Source of the DNA: Onchocerca lupi | Lineage: Eukaryota > Nematoda > Chromadorea > Rhabditida > Onchocercidae | Direction: 5' to 3' | Length of the DNA stretch: 64,000 nucleotides | Assembly: GCA_028564675.1 (NCBI GenBank) | Contig: JAOVVO010000189.1 | Location: forward strand, 1 to 64,000 | Shown here: positions 1 to 11,459 of the stretch, in pieces | Layout of the letters: the number at the start of each line of letters is the position of its first letter | Numbering within the stretch: the first letter of the stretch is position 1 | The notes under the pieces: generated by a model | Databases searched by the model: none | What the model was told of the DNA's origin: nothing | What the model saw: the letters and a program-made list of their open reading frames with translations, nothing else | Translations under genes and position numbers: made by a program

Positions 1-114
1 TATATATATGTATATATATTGTCAATTCTCCATAATTTATTTAAATTACTGATTTTTTAAAGCAAATTATGTGAATTTCTCAACATCTCTTGTAGATTTC
101 ATATGTTATTTCAG

Positions 115-944
115 GATTTATGTCGAATAAACAATCAGTTATTGATTGCACTTGGTGTTGGTCATCCAAAAATTGATCAGATTTGTACATTACTTGCACG
201 GTATGGAATACATCCAAAAATGACTGGTGCTGGTGGTGGTGGAAGCGTTTTTGCCTTCTTAAAACCAGGTACTACAAAACCCATCTACTGCTGTCTTTGT
301 TTAATTTATAAGAAATAGATTCTTCTCAATTTATCATCCAAGTATAGCGTAATGTATTTAAAAAAGAATATATGTTATCGACTTTTCAAGTTAGAGAAGA
401 AGTAGGCTAATTGGGACACAATTTTAATGCTTGGGTATTACAAACAAAAATGATGTACGACAGTATGTTTTGAAAAAATGTATTAAAATTAATGCTCTTC
501 TCTCTTGTTTTTAACAATCATGTTTTTAATTATGCTTTGCCTTATCTCAGTAGTATTTCATTCCATCTTATAATTCATAGTAATCAGATTTATGGGCCGA
601 AATCTGGTTACTCTATTAGCTCGAGATTATTCATTAATTTTCTTTGCCTCTTCAAGCTTTTATGCATCTTATACATCTATTTGGTATTTCAGTTGTTATT
701 ATTTGCAGATACGTCAACGACTGTACTAACAATGATCAAAGATGAACTGACAAAGCTTGACTACGAATTATGGCAACCCCCGCTTGGTGGTCCCGGAGTT
801 GTCTGCCATAACAGTAGACCTGATCTCTTTGTTGTGCCTAGCACAATGACTGGAACACCGAGCAGCATAACGAGTACAACTACCGATTCATCATCTCATT
901 CAACTCCTTCATTATATCTGCGTAACAAAAAAATTATAAACTGA
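115..944 (+). CDS. MVK: mevalonate kinase, C-terminal part (5' end outside window)
   Basis: Two 3' exons of a GHMP-family kinase: 115-268 and 709-944, joined in phase (one base plus two give Asp). Mevalonate kinase phosphorylates mevalonate with ATP in the cytosolic isoprenoid pathway. The first exon carries a helix with ALGVGHPKIDQ followed by MTGAGGGGSVFAFL, the GHMP motif 3 loop near the active site. The second exon has GGPGVVCH, matching the family's last strand. The protein then runs on in a Ser/Thr-rich tail of about 45 residues to a TGA at 942-944, longer than the mammalian C-terminus, which stops soon after this strand. Catalytic N-terminal exons lie upstream of the window. A poly-A signal candidate lies at 1067-1072. 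The family is clear; the exact substrate is inferred from similarity to mevalonate kinase rather than other GHMP kinases. Confidence 0.85.
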
Positions 945-3900
945 TTCATAATTGGTTAGAGAGACAGATATTTGCAGAGGCGCTGCAAGATATGATTTTT
1001 TCTTTTAAACGGTAATACATTGCTTGTTTCAGTTCGTATTCTGTGCTAAAGAAGAAAAAAATATTGAATAAACTGATAGTCTGCATAAGTTAATTTAAAT
1101 TTTCTTTTTATTTGCTCATTTATTTACTGATTTTGTTTGAAAATTTTCAAAGGAAAAGGTTGGAAAAAATAGAAAAGACTATATTGCATTGAAAATAGTG
1201 CGCTGGCTACCTAAGTACTGTAAATATGTCAAAATTAGTTAATCTCTTTGGTCACTAAATGACTAGTGAATCATTTTACATTTCGTAAAACTTTTAGTGA
1301 GATTTAGCTGATAATAGGTTACATATAAGAAATACAGCGATTAATAGACTTGCATTACAGATTTAAGGTTTATCTCAAATTCTATTTGGGGGATAATTCC
1401 TAGAAGTTTTGCAAAGTGGGATGAATTTGGTAGTCTTGCTTTGGTCTTTTGGTTAGTTTAAATCTTGTTTGTGCTCTCACTGCAATAAAACAATGAAATT
1501 TTATTTGTACTAGATGGACTGATTTGATAAACCTTACTGCCTCTTTCCTTTTCGTTCTTTTACCAATTTTTTGGAGAATACGAAACGCAATTCTCCAATC
1601 AAATTGTCAAAAAAATGAGAGGTCCTTTAATGCTCCTTTTTTTACGGTTATCTTTAGATTTCTTTATTTAGTTTCATTAATTTTTTTTTTTTTTTTGATT
1701 TTGGAAAGATTTATTTTCTGACCGTATCGTTCCTCAGAAATCAATTTAGCAGATCTTTTTTCCTGTTTATTATCTACGGGTATTTTGCAGAAGGATTTAG
1801 AAACTTTGGAGATTTAGGCTTATTGGCCACTCGAATCAGTAAATATTACGATGATCATTTTATCTATATCGCTTTGTCAAAATTTTCATTTCCTCCGAAT
1901 ATGACATCGGGCATTTATGTTTGACTTTGTGATGCGCTCATGTACTTGATTTTTTGCGGTGTTATTTCCATCATTTGCAACAATTGCTGAATATCACATT
2001 CGCTTAAATTCGATTTATCTACTGCCATCAGAACATAATAACGCATCTAGTACGGGCGTATTTATTGTATGTGCTTGTCCGTAAAGAGTAAATTAATGTA
2101 AATCATTAATTAGTATTCAGATCGCCAAAAATAATCCCTACATTTCGGGTATGCTTTTACCAACTTCATATGTACAGTGAGTCGATTTCACCATCATTCC
2201 TCCTTTCCCAATCAATGGAAGGGATTCTTTTTTAGATTTTTCGTTAGCAATAGTTCCGACGGCTTATTTCGCTTCTTAACTAATTTGAAGGACAAGAAGA
2301 CTAGTTTAAATAAACTTTCTTAATGTAACAGACTCGAGTGTGTACTTTAGAGGAATTTTGAGCATAATTTTCTAATTTTGCAGCCGCTCAAATAATTTTG
2401 TATTATTTTTTTTCTTTTTTTTTGTTCCTGTACAGTTCTAGTAATTTTTAAATATTATTTACCAATGGAAGTTCTGCAGTTAAATTAGTTTTAAAATTTC
2501 TAAAAATTGGGGAATTTCAATTTTCTTTTGCAATAAATCTACAGAAGTTTCCAGGCGAACAATTTCTGCGAGGGTTAGATTGAATTTTGCATCAGTAAGC
2601 ACAAATTACAGTGCCTTAATGTAGTTCGATTGCTATACAAAATAAAAAACTTCTTAATTTTTAAGAGAAGATGGTTTGTAGATTAACATCGGGATGCAGG
2701 AAAGGGTAATGGAGATAAAATAACGAAAGATATGGGTATCGAAGATAACCGGTTGAAAAGGTCGTGGTATTACAGAAACAGGTAGATAAGGTGTTCCTTT
2801 TATATTCTTAATAATTTTGTTACTAACATGTAGTGTTTTTAGTCTTTTTTTGTTTCAAGATCGATAAGTCATATAGTAGCTTCGTACTAATTAGCTGTCG
2901 TCGACACTCAAACGCATATAAACATTTCATTGAGGAAAACTGCAAATAAGATTTATTGATTTGTGTTCTAAAAACTATTGTGAACTTCTTGAAAGTAGCG
3001 GAGAGATTCCTTTATATGTCATCTTTTTCTTGATGAAACTGTTAATGCGATGTTTTACAGAAATATTGAGTAAAGGTTTCATTTAATGTGTATCTTTGTT
3101 ATTGCTATAAATCCGCCAAACACTCTATAAGATTTTGATTTAGAATTCGATTCTCTTAGATCGAATTTTAACTTCTCATTCAACTTATTCCAACTATTAC
3201 AACAATCTTTTAGGCTAAAATTTTAATTAAAAAAAAAAAAAGAATCCATATCATTTCATGGAAAAGAATACCAGGTATTCGGAAGATTAACCGTTTACAG
3301 TAATATTTTCTGAATGAATTTTGCCGAACTAAACTAAAGTTTAAGGTATGTTTCACTTTCAGCTGTTAGAGGCTGGGTAACTAGAAGTCTGAATCAGCAC
3401 AAATTTAAGTTGAGTCTTTGCTGCATAACAGCGGTGACTAATTACCAATTAAAGTGCTGCTACATTACTTGTGGTGTCAGTTGAAATTGCGATAGAAATA
3501 AGGCAACATGCAGAATCTTTCAGTTTGCAAATGAAAGAAAGTTCTGAAAAGGTACTGTGAGAAATGAGGAAAAAATTATAACTTGGAGAATATGGTACAT
3601 AGCATTTGATAAATAATTTAGAAGGCATATGAGTCGCCTTCACTGAAATCAATTCATGAATGATAATTTCCAAATAATTTATGAGTTCACGCAAAGTAAA
3701 TTTCGAAGTTCAAGACTTCGAATGAATTCATAAAAACTACTCCATACCTAATTTAATTGCTGATATCGGACCATCCATTGTACTCTATTGTTAGCGGAGA
3801 GTATTTTCAGATTTCTAGGATATTTCTCTGGAATTTCTTGAATAAGTTTCACAATTTTAAAGTTTATCGAATAATTACCGAAGAAGAAGCAGCCTGATAA

Positions 3901-4245
3901 TTAGATGTCCAAACGTTAATAGGTAATGTCGCAACTGCATCTAAAAAGGCAAAATTTCTCAAGTATGTGCTCAAAATTTGCCCATTTAATAAAAAAATTT
4001 GCATATTTTGCAGGATTTGAATACATGTTTTGCAGAGTTCAAAGCAGTTTTCATACAAACTTTTGCAGTGAGCGGTCAGTATCATATAATCTTTCTACAT
4101 AATAGATGTATAGATTGATAAGACGATATAAGTTGCTTCTTCCTCATTTAATCTGACAGTTATCTTCAGATACTTTTTGAGCATTCATTTCTGGATAACT
4201 TATCGATTTATTCGTTACGATAGGATGATCATCATCATTTCAGAG
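945..4245. other. intergenic stretch, no gene seen
   Basis: AT-rich non-coding DNA between the kinase gene and the Tob-like gene. It holds the likely 3' UTR of the first gene with an AATAAA at 1067-1072, short T and A runs (for example near 1681 and 3230), and no reading frame that I can extend through plausible splice sites. Confidence 0.5.
1067..1072 (+). terminator. candidate poly-A signal for mevalonate kinase
   Basis: AATAAA about 120 bases after the stop codon, the first such hexamer downstream. In an AT-rich genome this hexamer is common, so position is the only support. Confidence 0.35.
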
Positions 4246-5907
4246 ATGCTAGTCGAAATTGAACAGACAGTGGCTTTCCTAGCTTCATTCTTGTATGGGA
4301 CAATCCCTCGTCGGTATATTACTTCGAAAATTCTCAAATTAAATTTCAACTATTTCCATTCGATTGCAAGACACAGTGCTACATTGAGCTTTTAATCTTT
4401 GTGGAGAACAAAAAGATTTCCAACTCTACCGGCAAATAATTTATGAAGTTTTCATCAGAAACTCTTTTCAAATATTGAAATAGAATCAAAATCAAATAAC
4501 AAAAGGAATTAGATTTGAGGATAAATTCAAAACATGTAGCAAAATGGTATGCTTTAACTAATAATTTCCTAGCCGCATTGATACATTTGCTGAAATCCTG
4601 GCTAATCGGTTGCTGGAACGCTTGATGGATCAATCTCGTCCACCAAAAGTTTGCCATTTAGTCGTTAATGTTGCTGGAAAAAGTGATCCTCTTATTCAAG
4701 ATGTAAGTTAAGAAAAACTGAACATCAGTTCATTTCATTCGAGTTCAATTTCCATTCATAGATTTATGAAACTCAAATGAATACAAGGAACTAAAAAAAC
4801 CTGACTCATCTTATCCACTCTGTTTAAAAAAGACCCGCAAAAAATTTTGAAATTATTTTCAGGCGGCTGAAGAAGCTTACATGGATTTGACAGAAATGCA
4901 ATCCCTTCTTCCTAACAATTTGATTGTTGAGATACGGCAAGGTTCTGTTAATGCGGTTAATGCAGATACTGGTCAAACCAAATCAATCTACCCGGAACCA
5001 AAAACTCTGTTTCTTAAAACTCAAGATAAGTGAGATAAAAACAAATTTTTAGATCCTACATAGATCAGCATAAAATTTACATGACATAAAATCAGGTTTG
5101 AAAATCTAAATTCATTTCTATTTAATGGAATTCAATATTTCAAAGGGAGGATCTCGTATCCGCAATCGTTGCATGAGTAACACTTCATCACCCAATTCGG
5201 AAAGCCACCATGGACAGGAGACAAAAAGACGCCCTTTGCTGCGCATCGAATATGAATATCGCTATCCAAGTGGAGGAAATAAAGCAGTGAGCTTCGAGAT
5301 TTTGAAGATTAAATTTATGTTCTGATCGAGAAAGTTTTGAAAATTCTTATCGTGTTTCCCACTTTTACTGACAATCGTTCAGTGCGGACGGCCATATTTC
5401 GAACTTCAACGAGATGATGCAGTTTATACAGCCCAGGCTTTTGCTGCAACACGTTTTGGATCCACCAAGCTTAAAAGTCATCAGGTTCTATCTTCACAAA
5501 TTTGCTATGATTGAGGAAAAAAATATGTATGGAAACCCAATATGCAATAAGAAAAAAAAAAAAAAAAACTGATACTCAAATAATATATATATATGACATA
5601 TATTTCGGCTACTTTAACATTTCCTTGATAAATACATTTGCTCTCAAGCATTTAGGATTCTTAGCGAAATTTCCAAAATTACAGTACCTAACATTTACAT
5701 CCATAATTTCATTCTTATTTATGGCATTTTATTCAAGAAAATGAAAATTTTCAGGGTGTGGATGCTGGCAATGGATATCATCCATACACGACACCGTCAT
5801 TGTATGCGTATCTTCAATTGCTGATTTTCCTAAACGCATTAGCGTGCCTGACGGTTTGGTCCGAGAAATTAGAACAAGAATACGATAATATGAAAGATGT
5901 CCGTTGA
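4246..5907 (+). CDS. fog-3/TOB: Tob/BTG-family protein, FOG-3-like
   Basis: Exons 4246-4313, 4573-4702, 4863-5029, about 5146-5286, 5383-5484 and 5755-5907. The first three make the APRO (BTG/Tob) domain: MLVEIEQTVAFLASFLYG then IPRRRIDTFAEIL, matching the Tob start with its LPRRR box, then KSDPLIQDAAEEA and LPNNLIVEI, the box-B region. The fifth exon carries FAATRFGSTKLK, close to the Tob1/2 motif FAATKFGSTKMK, so this is Tob-type rather than BTG-type. Tob proteins bind the CCR4-NOT deadenylase; the Caenorhabditis member FOG-3 directs germ cells to sperm fate. The ATG directly follows TTTCAGAG, a likely trans-splice acceptor. The junction between exons 3 and 4 does not fit in phase with any good acceptor. 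The last exon encodes an unexpected hydrophobic stretch (LLIFLNALACLTVW). Confidence 0.8.
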
Positions 5908-6187
5908 AAATATTTCTTAAAGAAAGAAAAAAAGATATCTGTTAAAAATACTTATTTTTGAAAAGAAAAAAAAAGCAGGACGAAAATTTAAATTGAAAAT
6001 ATCTGGAATCCAAAACGACATTTAAAACATCTTAAATTTCAGGAAACCTATGTGCGGCAGCAAGAAAATGATTTTAATATATCGCTTGGAAAAGAATTAT
6101 GAAAGGGTTACACAAAGTAAATGATAAGCTCAAATATTTATGCATTTATATAAAGTATGCGAAAACAAAAGATCTGCAACAAATTGC

Positions 6188-6193
6188 AATAAA
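6188..6193 (+). terminator. candidate poly-A signal for Tob-like gene
   Basis: AATAAA about 280 bases after the stop codon, within the convergent gap. Confidence 0.35.
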
Positions 6194-6706
6194 GTCACCA
6201 TATGTCTGATTATTATCTTAATTCTTATTATAGAATGAGATAATAATTGTTTCTAGAGCAAAACCTGGAATGTAATAGATATATACGATTCAGATCACAC
6301 TAAAATAAACTCTGCCATCCCAGCAACAAGAAATAATTGATTATAATAGAAAAAAAAAACATGAAATTTCATGTAAGATTCATCAAAAGAAAATCATATC
6401 TATATTTTTCAAAAATTCTATACTTTATTAGTTCAGAATTACAGGTGATGACATAAATAACAGAGAACAAAAGAGTGAAGATAATTTTTTTGAATAATCT
6501 AATTGTTTGTTGAGAAAATACTATTGCTTTAATTGAAAATTTTTTTCCTCTCTAAAAAAATTACTTGCTTTTAGCCAAGCTCAGCTACGATTATGCTTTA
6601 GATTCCACTTTTCAATTGTGTTTTTTTCAATAAAATGCATTTTTAGTTCGTCTCTATTTTCGTACAGCATTATATTATTTCTTTCACTTTCCCTACCATC
6701 AATATA

Positions 6707-6712
6707 TTTATT
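6707..6712 (-). terminator. candidate poly-A signal for TXNDC9
   Basis: AATAAA on the minus strand about 160 bases after the TXNDC9 stop codon. Confidence 0.35.
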
Positions 6713-6867
6713 TTAAATATAAAATTTTTTGATTTAATGTCGAATCGACATTTTTTTGATGACAAAAAAAGCAGTCTGATGCCTATTTCACAGGGACCGT
6801 ATCAAATCCTAGTATAATTTTTTTGACTTCGAAAAGAAAATTTCGCCTCAAAATATGAAAAACTCCA

Positions 6868-8285
6868 CTACCAATCGTCATCATTATCGTCCTCATTTCT
6901 CCGCACTTTTTTCTTGGCTTCTTTGGCCAACTTTGAAACAGTCATACCAGAATCTCGTAAGTAGGATGGTCCATCATACTCTAGTACTTTGGTCCTGCAA
7001 ATAAATTTACTATTAACGGTTTACGTAAAGTAAAAAATTGACAAAATTACAGTGAAAATCTCCATTTGATCGTTTCAACTCTGAATTCGAATCAAGAAAT
7101 AATGGAAAAAATAAAAAAACAGAAAAATGGCTAAAAAAATTCAGATGGGGAATTAATATGAAAGTTTATGCAAAGGTAAAAGCTGATCAAAATACCATGA
7201 AAGTCTCCATTCGAGCGTTTCGGTTCTGAATTCATCTATTCCACCCAAATCATCAAATCCTCGTATATAATCAACTGTCTTCGCATTAATTATTATAACG
7301 ATTGTCGGAATAACACGGATTTTGAGTCGTGTAGTGAGAAATGGGAACTGGAATTTTCTTAAACTTCATTCATTCGTAACTTTAATTTCAACCACATCAT
7401 ACTTAAAACATGTTTAATGGTTTCTAGAGAATGGTCTAAAATTTCCAAACAGACTCTTTTAAAACGGCAACAGACGTACTAATCTATATAAGTAAATAGA
7501 TATCATTAAAATATTTATTGCAATATGAAGATAAATAATGCTTAAATTCAATAACTAAGCAGAAGGATTCGAACAAGTTCAGTTCTTCAAGAGCTAAACT
7601 TTAAAAATTACTCTATAATACTCTGATAAAGGCATTAAAATTTCTAACCTTTTCAGCATTAGCATAAATAAATCGAATTTCCATATATTTCTGAGCAATT
7701 TTTCTCAGATGTTTATCAACAATTTTACACCGTTCAGTGGTAGGTAGATAAAAATGACACACAACTTTAGCAGACTTTTTTGTGGCGTCGAAAAAACTTC
7801 GCTCATCCGGGATTTCCTCATATACGCCGTGACCATTCTGAAGCCATTCCTGGAAAAATAGCTGCGAGTATAGAAAAAAAAACCAGTTAATACAGATGAA
7901 GAACAAAAGTAAAAATATAAAATCCGATTGCTAAAGGATAAAAAAATTCTCAAAAGCGGCGAATTAAGAAAAGTAATTTTTATGAGAAATGGGAATTGCA
8001 AATTGATAGATAAAAAATAATAAGCAATGTTTTCTTTTCAAGTGCGGCCTTGTTTGAAAGAAATATCGTAATTACGAAAAATGATATATTCGTTACTATT
8101 CAAAAATTTGCCTGCTTTTGCAATTGCTTTTTTTTCAGTTCTTGAAGACGTTTCTGTCGTACAGCTTCCAAATCATTTTCATCCAAATTGTCATATTTTT
8201 CTATCTGACGATCAATTTCTTCCTCAGCTAATGTTACTGCTTTAAGCAACTGTTCACTGAGTACTTTTTCAATCGACTGATCCAT
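6868..8285 (-). CDS. TXNDC9: thioredoxin domain-containing protein 9
   Basis: Exons on the minus strand: 8285-8112, 7849-7649, 7347-7196 and 6994-6868, giving 217 residues (human 226). The N-terminal helix has [17 protein letters not shown]; exon 2 has [16 protein letters not shown] and VVCHFY; exon 3 has [12 protein letters not shown] and [20 protein letters not shown]; exon 4 ends in a Lys- and Asp-rich tail. This order matches TXNDC9/PhLP3, a phosducin-like co-chaperone of the CCT chaperonin involved in tubulin and actin folding. As in the family, the thioredoxin fold keeps only one active-site-like cysteine (ERCKI) and so is not a classical oxidoreductase. The first intron (7850-8111) starts with GC, not GT, and ends in CCAG; no GT donor is available before the frame closes. 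All other junctions are GT-AG and in phase. Confidence 0.93.
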
Positions 8286-11200
8286 GTGTCTTGGAACCGA
8301 AGAACGGTTCGGATTTCCCTGCAGTAATGTTATATTTACATTGACTTTCCCAAAGGGTAAACTTATAAAGTCAATTACTTCCTTCCAGAAGACATTAGCT
8401 CAGAAAGAAGAAATTATATGAAAGAAAGAAGAATAAGTTAAATGTAGAAAATTGACAGAGAAATGTGCCTTTTTCGAGAATAGTTTAAAAAGATTTCACG
8501 AAAATGAGACAATCTAAATGCATTACAACACAATCTCCTTAGGGATAATATCAGAAATGCAGGAAGATTAAAAGTTCAAGAGTCATCGGATTTAAGATGA
8601 TTTGGCAATAACTACAAAGAGTTTATAAATTAACAAATTATGGAGAAAAAGAAAGTTTTGAAGAAAGAAGTGGTGATGTCGAATACTTGATCACCTGATG
8701 AGAGCAGATGGAGTACAGTGTTCTAAGAGACGACAAACAGTCATAAAAACCGGCTGCACTACCGCGAAAAAAATACCCTCCCAGAGCTCGAGGACCAAAC
8801 TACATGGAATATACTAAAGGAAATGAGATGATGAATGACAGCTGGTTAATATTCGAGTCGCCGTCGCGATTGAGTTTTTTTTTCTTTTTTTTTTGTGAGT
8901 ACTCGTGGCGGGGTCAAAGGGTGTCTCAAACAAATGACAATGTTGGTCTTGATATTACCATATCTTTTAATCTGAAGTATAAGTTATAGGAGCATGAAGA
9001 GATCCCATTCGTTCTTCGTACTCCAATAACCGCGAAAAATTACAAATAGCAATTCTCCGTGTATGTCTCCTCTTCCTCTTTGATCATTTTCTAGTCCAAT
9101 TCAACAATTTTTCCGTTAATTTTTATTTTTGATTGAAAATGTTAACTTAATAGTCAACTTATATTTTCATATTTTTTTCTACTCCTTTGAAGTCTGCATT
9201 TGATATTTTTTCCGGTTAAACAGACTTCATTGTTGTAGGGTTCCGGATAATCTTTAATCCTGTTGTCAGAATATTGAATTCTTAGCTGAAGAATTGCAGC
9301 ACTCTTTCTAATTTCTCATCCCTTGCATCCATATCTTCATTACCATCACCACATAAGTTTTTTTCTCCCGATCCGCCGAAAAAAATCGGAGGAAAAAAGA
9401 TGTGGTGAATGAGAATGAAGATATCAAAATGGAAAAATAAAACTTCAGTTAAATCCACTACAGGAACTTTTTAGCATTTATTGTCATAGATTTTAGTCAT
9501 TCTTGAATATAAGCTTTCTCTCCATATTTTAGAATTTTTCCCATATTTTCTTTAAAAATGATTCAATGTGTTTAGCATTCAGAGTGAATGTCACGGAACT
9601 CATTGAGTAAAGTACTGGAAGTGAAGTATCATTGTTCTCTGTTATAATGTATATATATTTCGGAAATGTCAGATATGAAAAAAATCGGAGCTCTCCAAAT
9701 TCCGTCCTTCCAATTTTCATTTATATTTTTAAAGAATATTTTGTCGGAGATTTTTTATTTCTTTATTAATCGAAAAGACTTTTATCATTTTTATTTTTCC
9801 TTCAACTCTTAACTTTGCTAATCAGTTCCGAGAAAGGTTTGGAGAATTATATACTTATTTTGCTCGATGTCCATTGTATAAAATCAGCTAGTTATTTCTC
9901 AGAATAGTAACACTTAAATTTTAATTTATCATTTGATCGGCTCGATGATTCGTTAAAAAAATGATATTTCCATGGTAGTAGCGAATTCCAATTAACATCA
10001 GATAATTGTGTCCGACTTATGTAATATCTCAGTAGCATGAATTCATTGTCCATCGACTATATTAAACTTTCTGTAGAAGTAAAAATTGTCTAAATAAACT
10101 AAAGCTAAGACATTTTTCCAAAGAAAATTCGTTTATACTGTTTTCCCTTTAAACTTTCATCGACACCGTTACCTCATTTTCACTGATGTTATGATTATAT
10201 GTGAGAATCTGAACTGTGGCAGTAACTCTTATTACGATGTACTGACTAAACCGGTTGAGAAAGAGCGTTGCTATACAACGATTTCACTCTGTAAACGCAA
10301 TTTTTAACATTTATTTTGTCCTTTGCAACTAAGATTGGTATCGTTAATTAATTTTTATTGAATTTATATCACGATAAGTCATGCTACAATAAATTGTAGA
10401 ATAAACCACGTCGTAGGTATATCTTAGTTAATAATAGATAATCTTAAAACATGTGTAGAATTTCAAATTTGCCGCTTTCAAGATGAAAATTTTATTAAAC
10501 TGCGTTTTGTTTCTCAGTAGATTGCATACTTATTTATGATCAAGCATTTAAGAACTTAGATCGACGTTGAGCGAAAGGAATATTCTTTGGAATTTTTCTC
10601 TTCCAGATTGTTGACTAGATACTGATATACCAGGCTCTTGATTTTGGCAACAAGTGTTTGAGATTATGAAAAAATGAGAAAATTATCGGAGGAAAGCGTA
10701 ATTACTAACTGAAACGTGATGAAATCAATAAGATTATTAATGGTGAGCAGGAGTTAGTAACCAACTACCGGGATGGAATTGGAAGTTTGTTCCGCATTGT
10801 ACTCTGAAGCATTTCAATGAAACACGATGGTATAAGGATAGATAGGAACAGAAATGGAGAAATATTCCTACTTTTGACTTCTTGCTACCGAATTTTGAGT
10901 GGATAAGTATTCACAAAGCAAAGAAGGGAGCTAAATAAAATCTACCGAAGGAATGATTGTTATCTTTTCTATTTCATCGTTGATTTTTCATTTTTTCATT
11001 ATACCGCTGGATAATGTTTGATTTCTGATTGACTCTCTATCTGATTTAGAATTTTCTTTATATCAATTTTACTATAACCTTCTGTAGTTATTCTGTTCCT
11101 GTTACCATCTCTTTTGTATTGTCTTCCTTTTTTCGGTACCTCTGCAGCACAACAAAGCAATCATAATACGATTTGTGGGATGGTTGAATGAACTATTCAT

Positions 11201-11459
11201 CTGTCTTTTCGTATTATCTGGAAATGCTTTGTTTAGACTCTAACTGTGAATGTTATCCGTCACAATTGCAAGTTTTTTCCTTATTTGTCTCAATCATGAA
11301 TGGTAGTTCTAGATTTCAGACCGGTAGAAATAGAGCGAGCTTAATAATTAGTATTAATAGGAATAATTTTGCCAGAGAACAAAATGGTTTGCAGATGAGT
11401 GAAAATGGCCGAAATATCCATACTTGAAATATTAGTACTGCAACGGTTGAAATCATCTG
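8286..11459. other. intergenic stretch between divergent genes
   Basis: About 3.2 kb between the 5' ends of TXNDC9 (-) and the unrecognised gene (+), so both promoters should lie here. Only the imperfect hairpin at 9331-9424 and short T tracts stand out. Short open frames such as 11188-11427 have no family match that I can see. Confidence 0.45.
9331..9424. repeat. imperfect inverted repeat, hairpin about 94 bases
   Basis: The left arm starts ATATCTTCATT and runs to CTCCCGAT at 9372. The right arm runs from ATCGGAGG at 9385 to AATGAAGATAT at 9424. The arms are about 40 bases each, pair with a few mismatches, and enclose a loop of about 12 bases. This could be a small MITE-type remnant or a structured element; no target-site duplication was established. 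Confidence 0.7.

Larger units (their letters stand above)
5908..6867. other. intergenic gap between two convergent genes
   Basis: The 3' ends of the Tob-like gene (+) and TXNDC9 (-) face each other here. AATAAA at 6188-6193 on the plus strand and its complement at 6707-6712 fit as the two poly-A signals. Nothing else is recognisable. Confidence 0.5.

Noticed and set aside
492..708. Open frame continuing upstream of the last mevalonate kinase exon
   Set aside because: The acceptor TTTGCAG at 702-708 and the phase with the exon ending at 268 show that 269-708 is intron.
7560..7580. Second tRNA-like motif (GTTCGAATCC on the minus strand)
   Set aside because: No matching stems or anticodon arm around it; it lies in a TXNDC9 intron.
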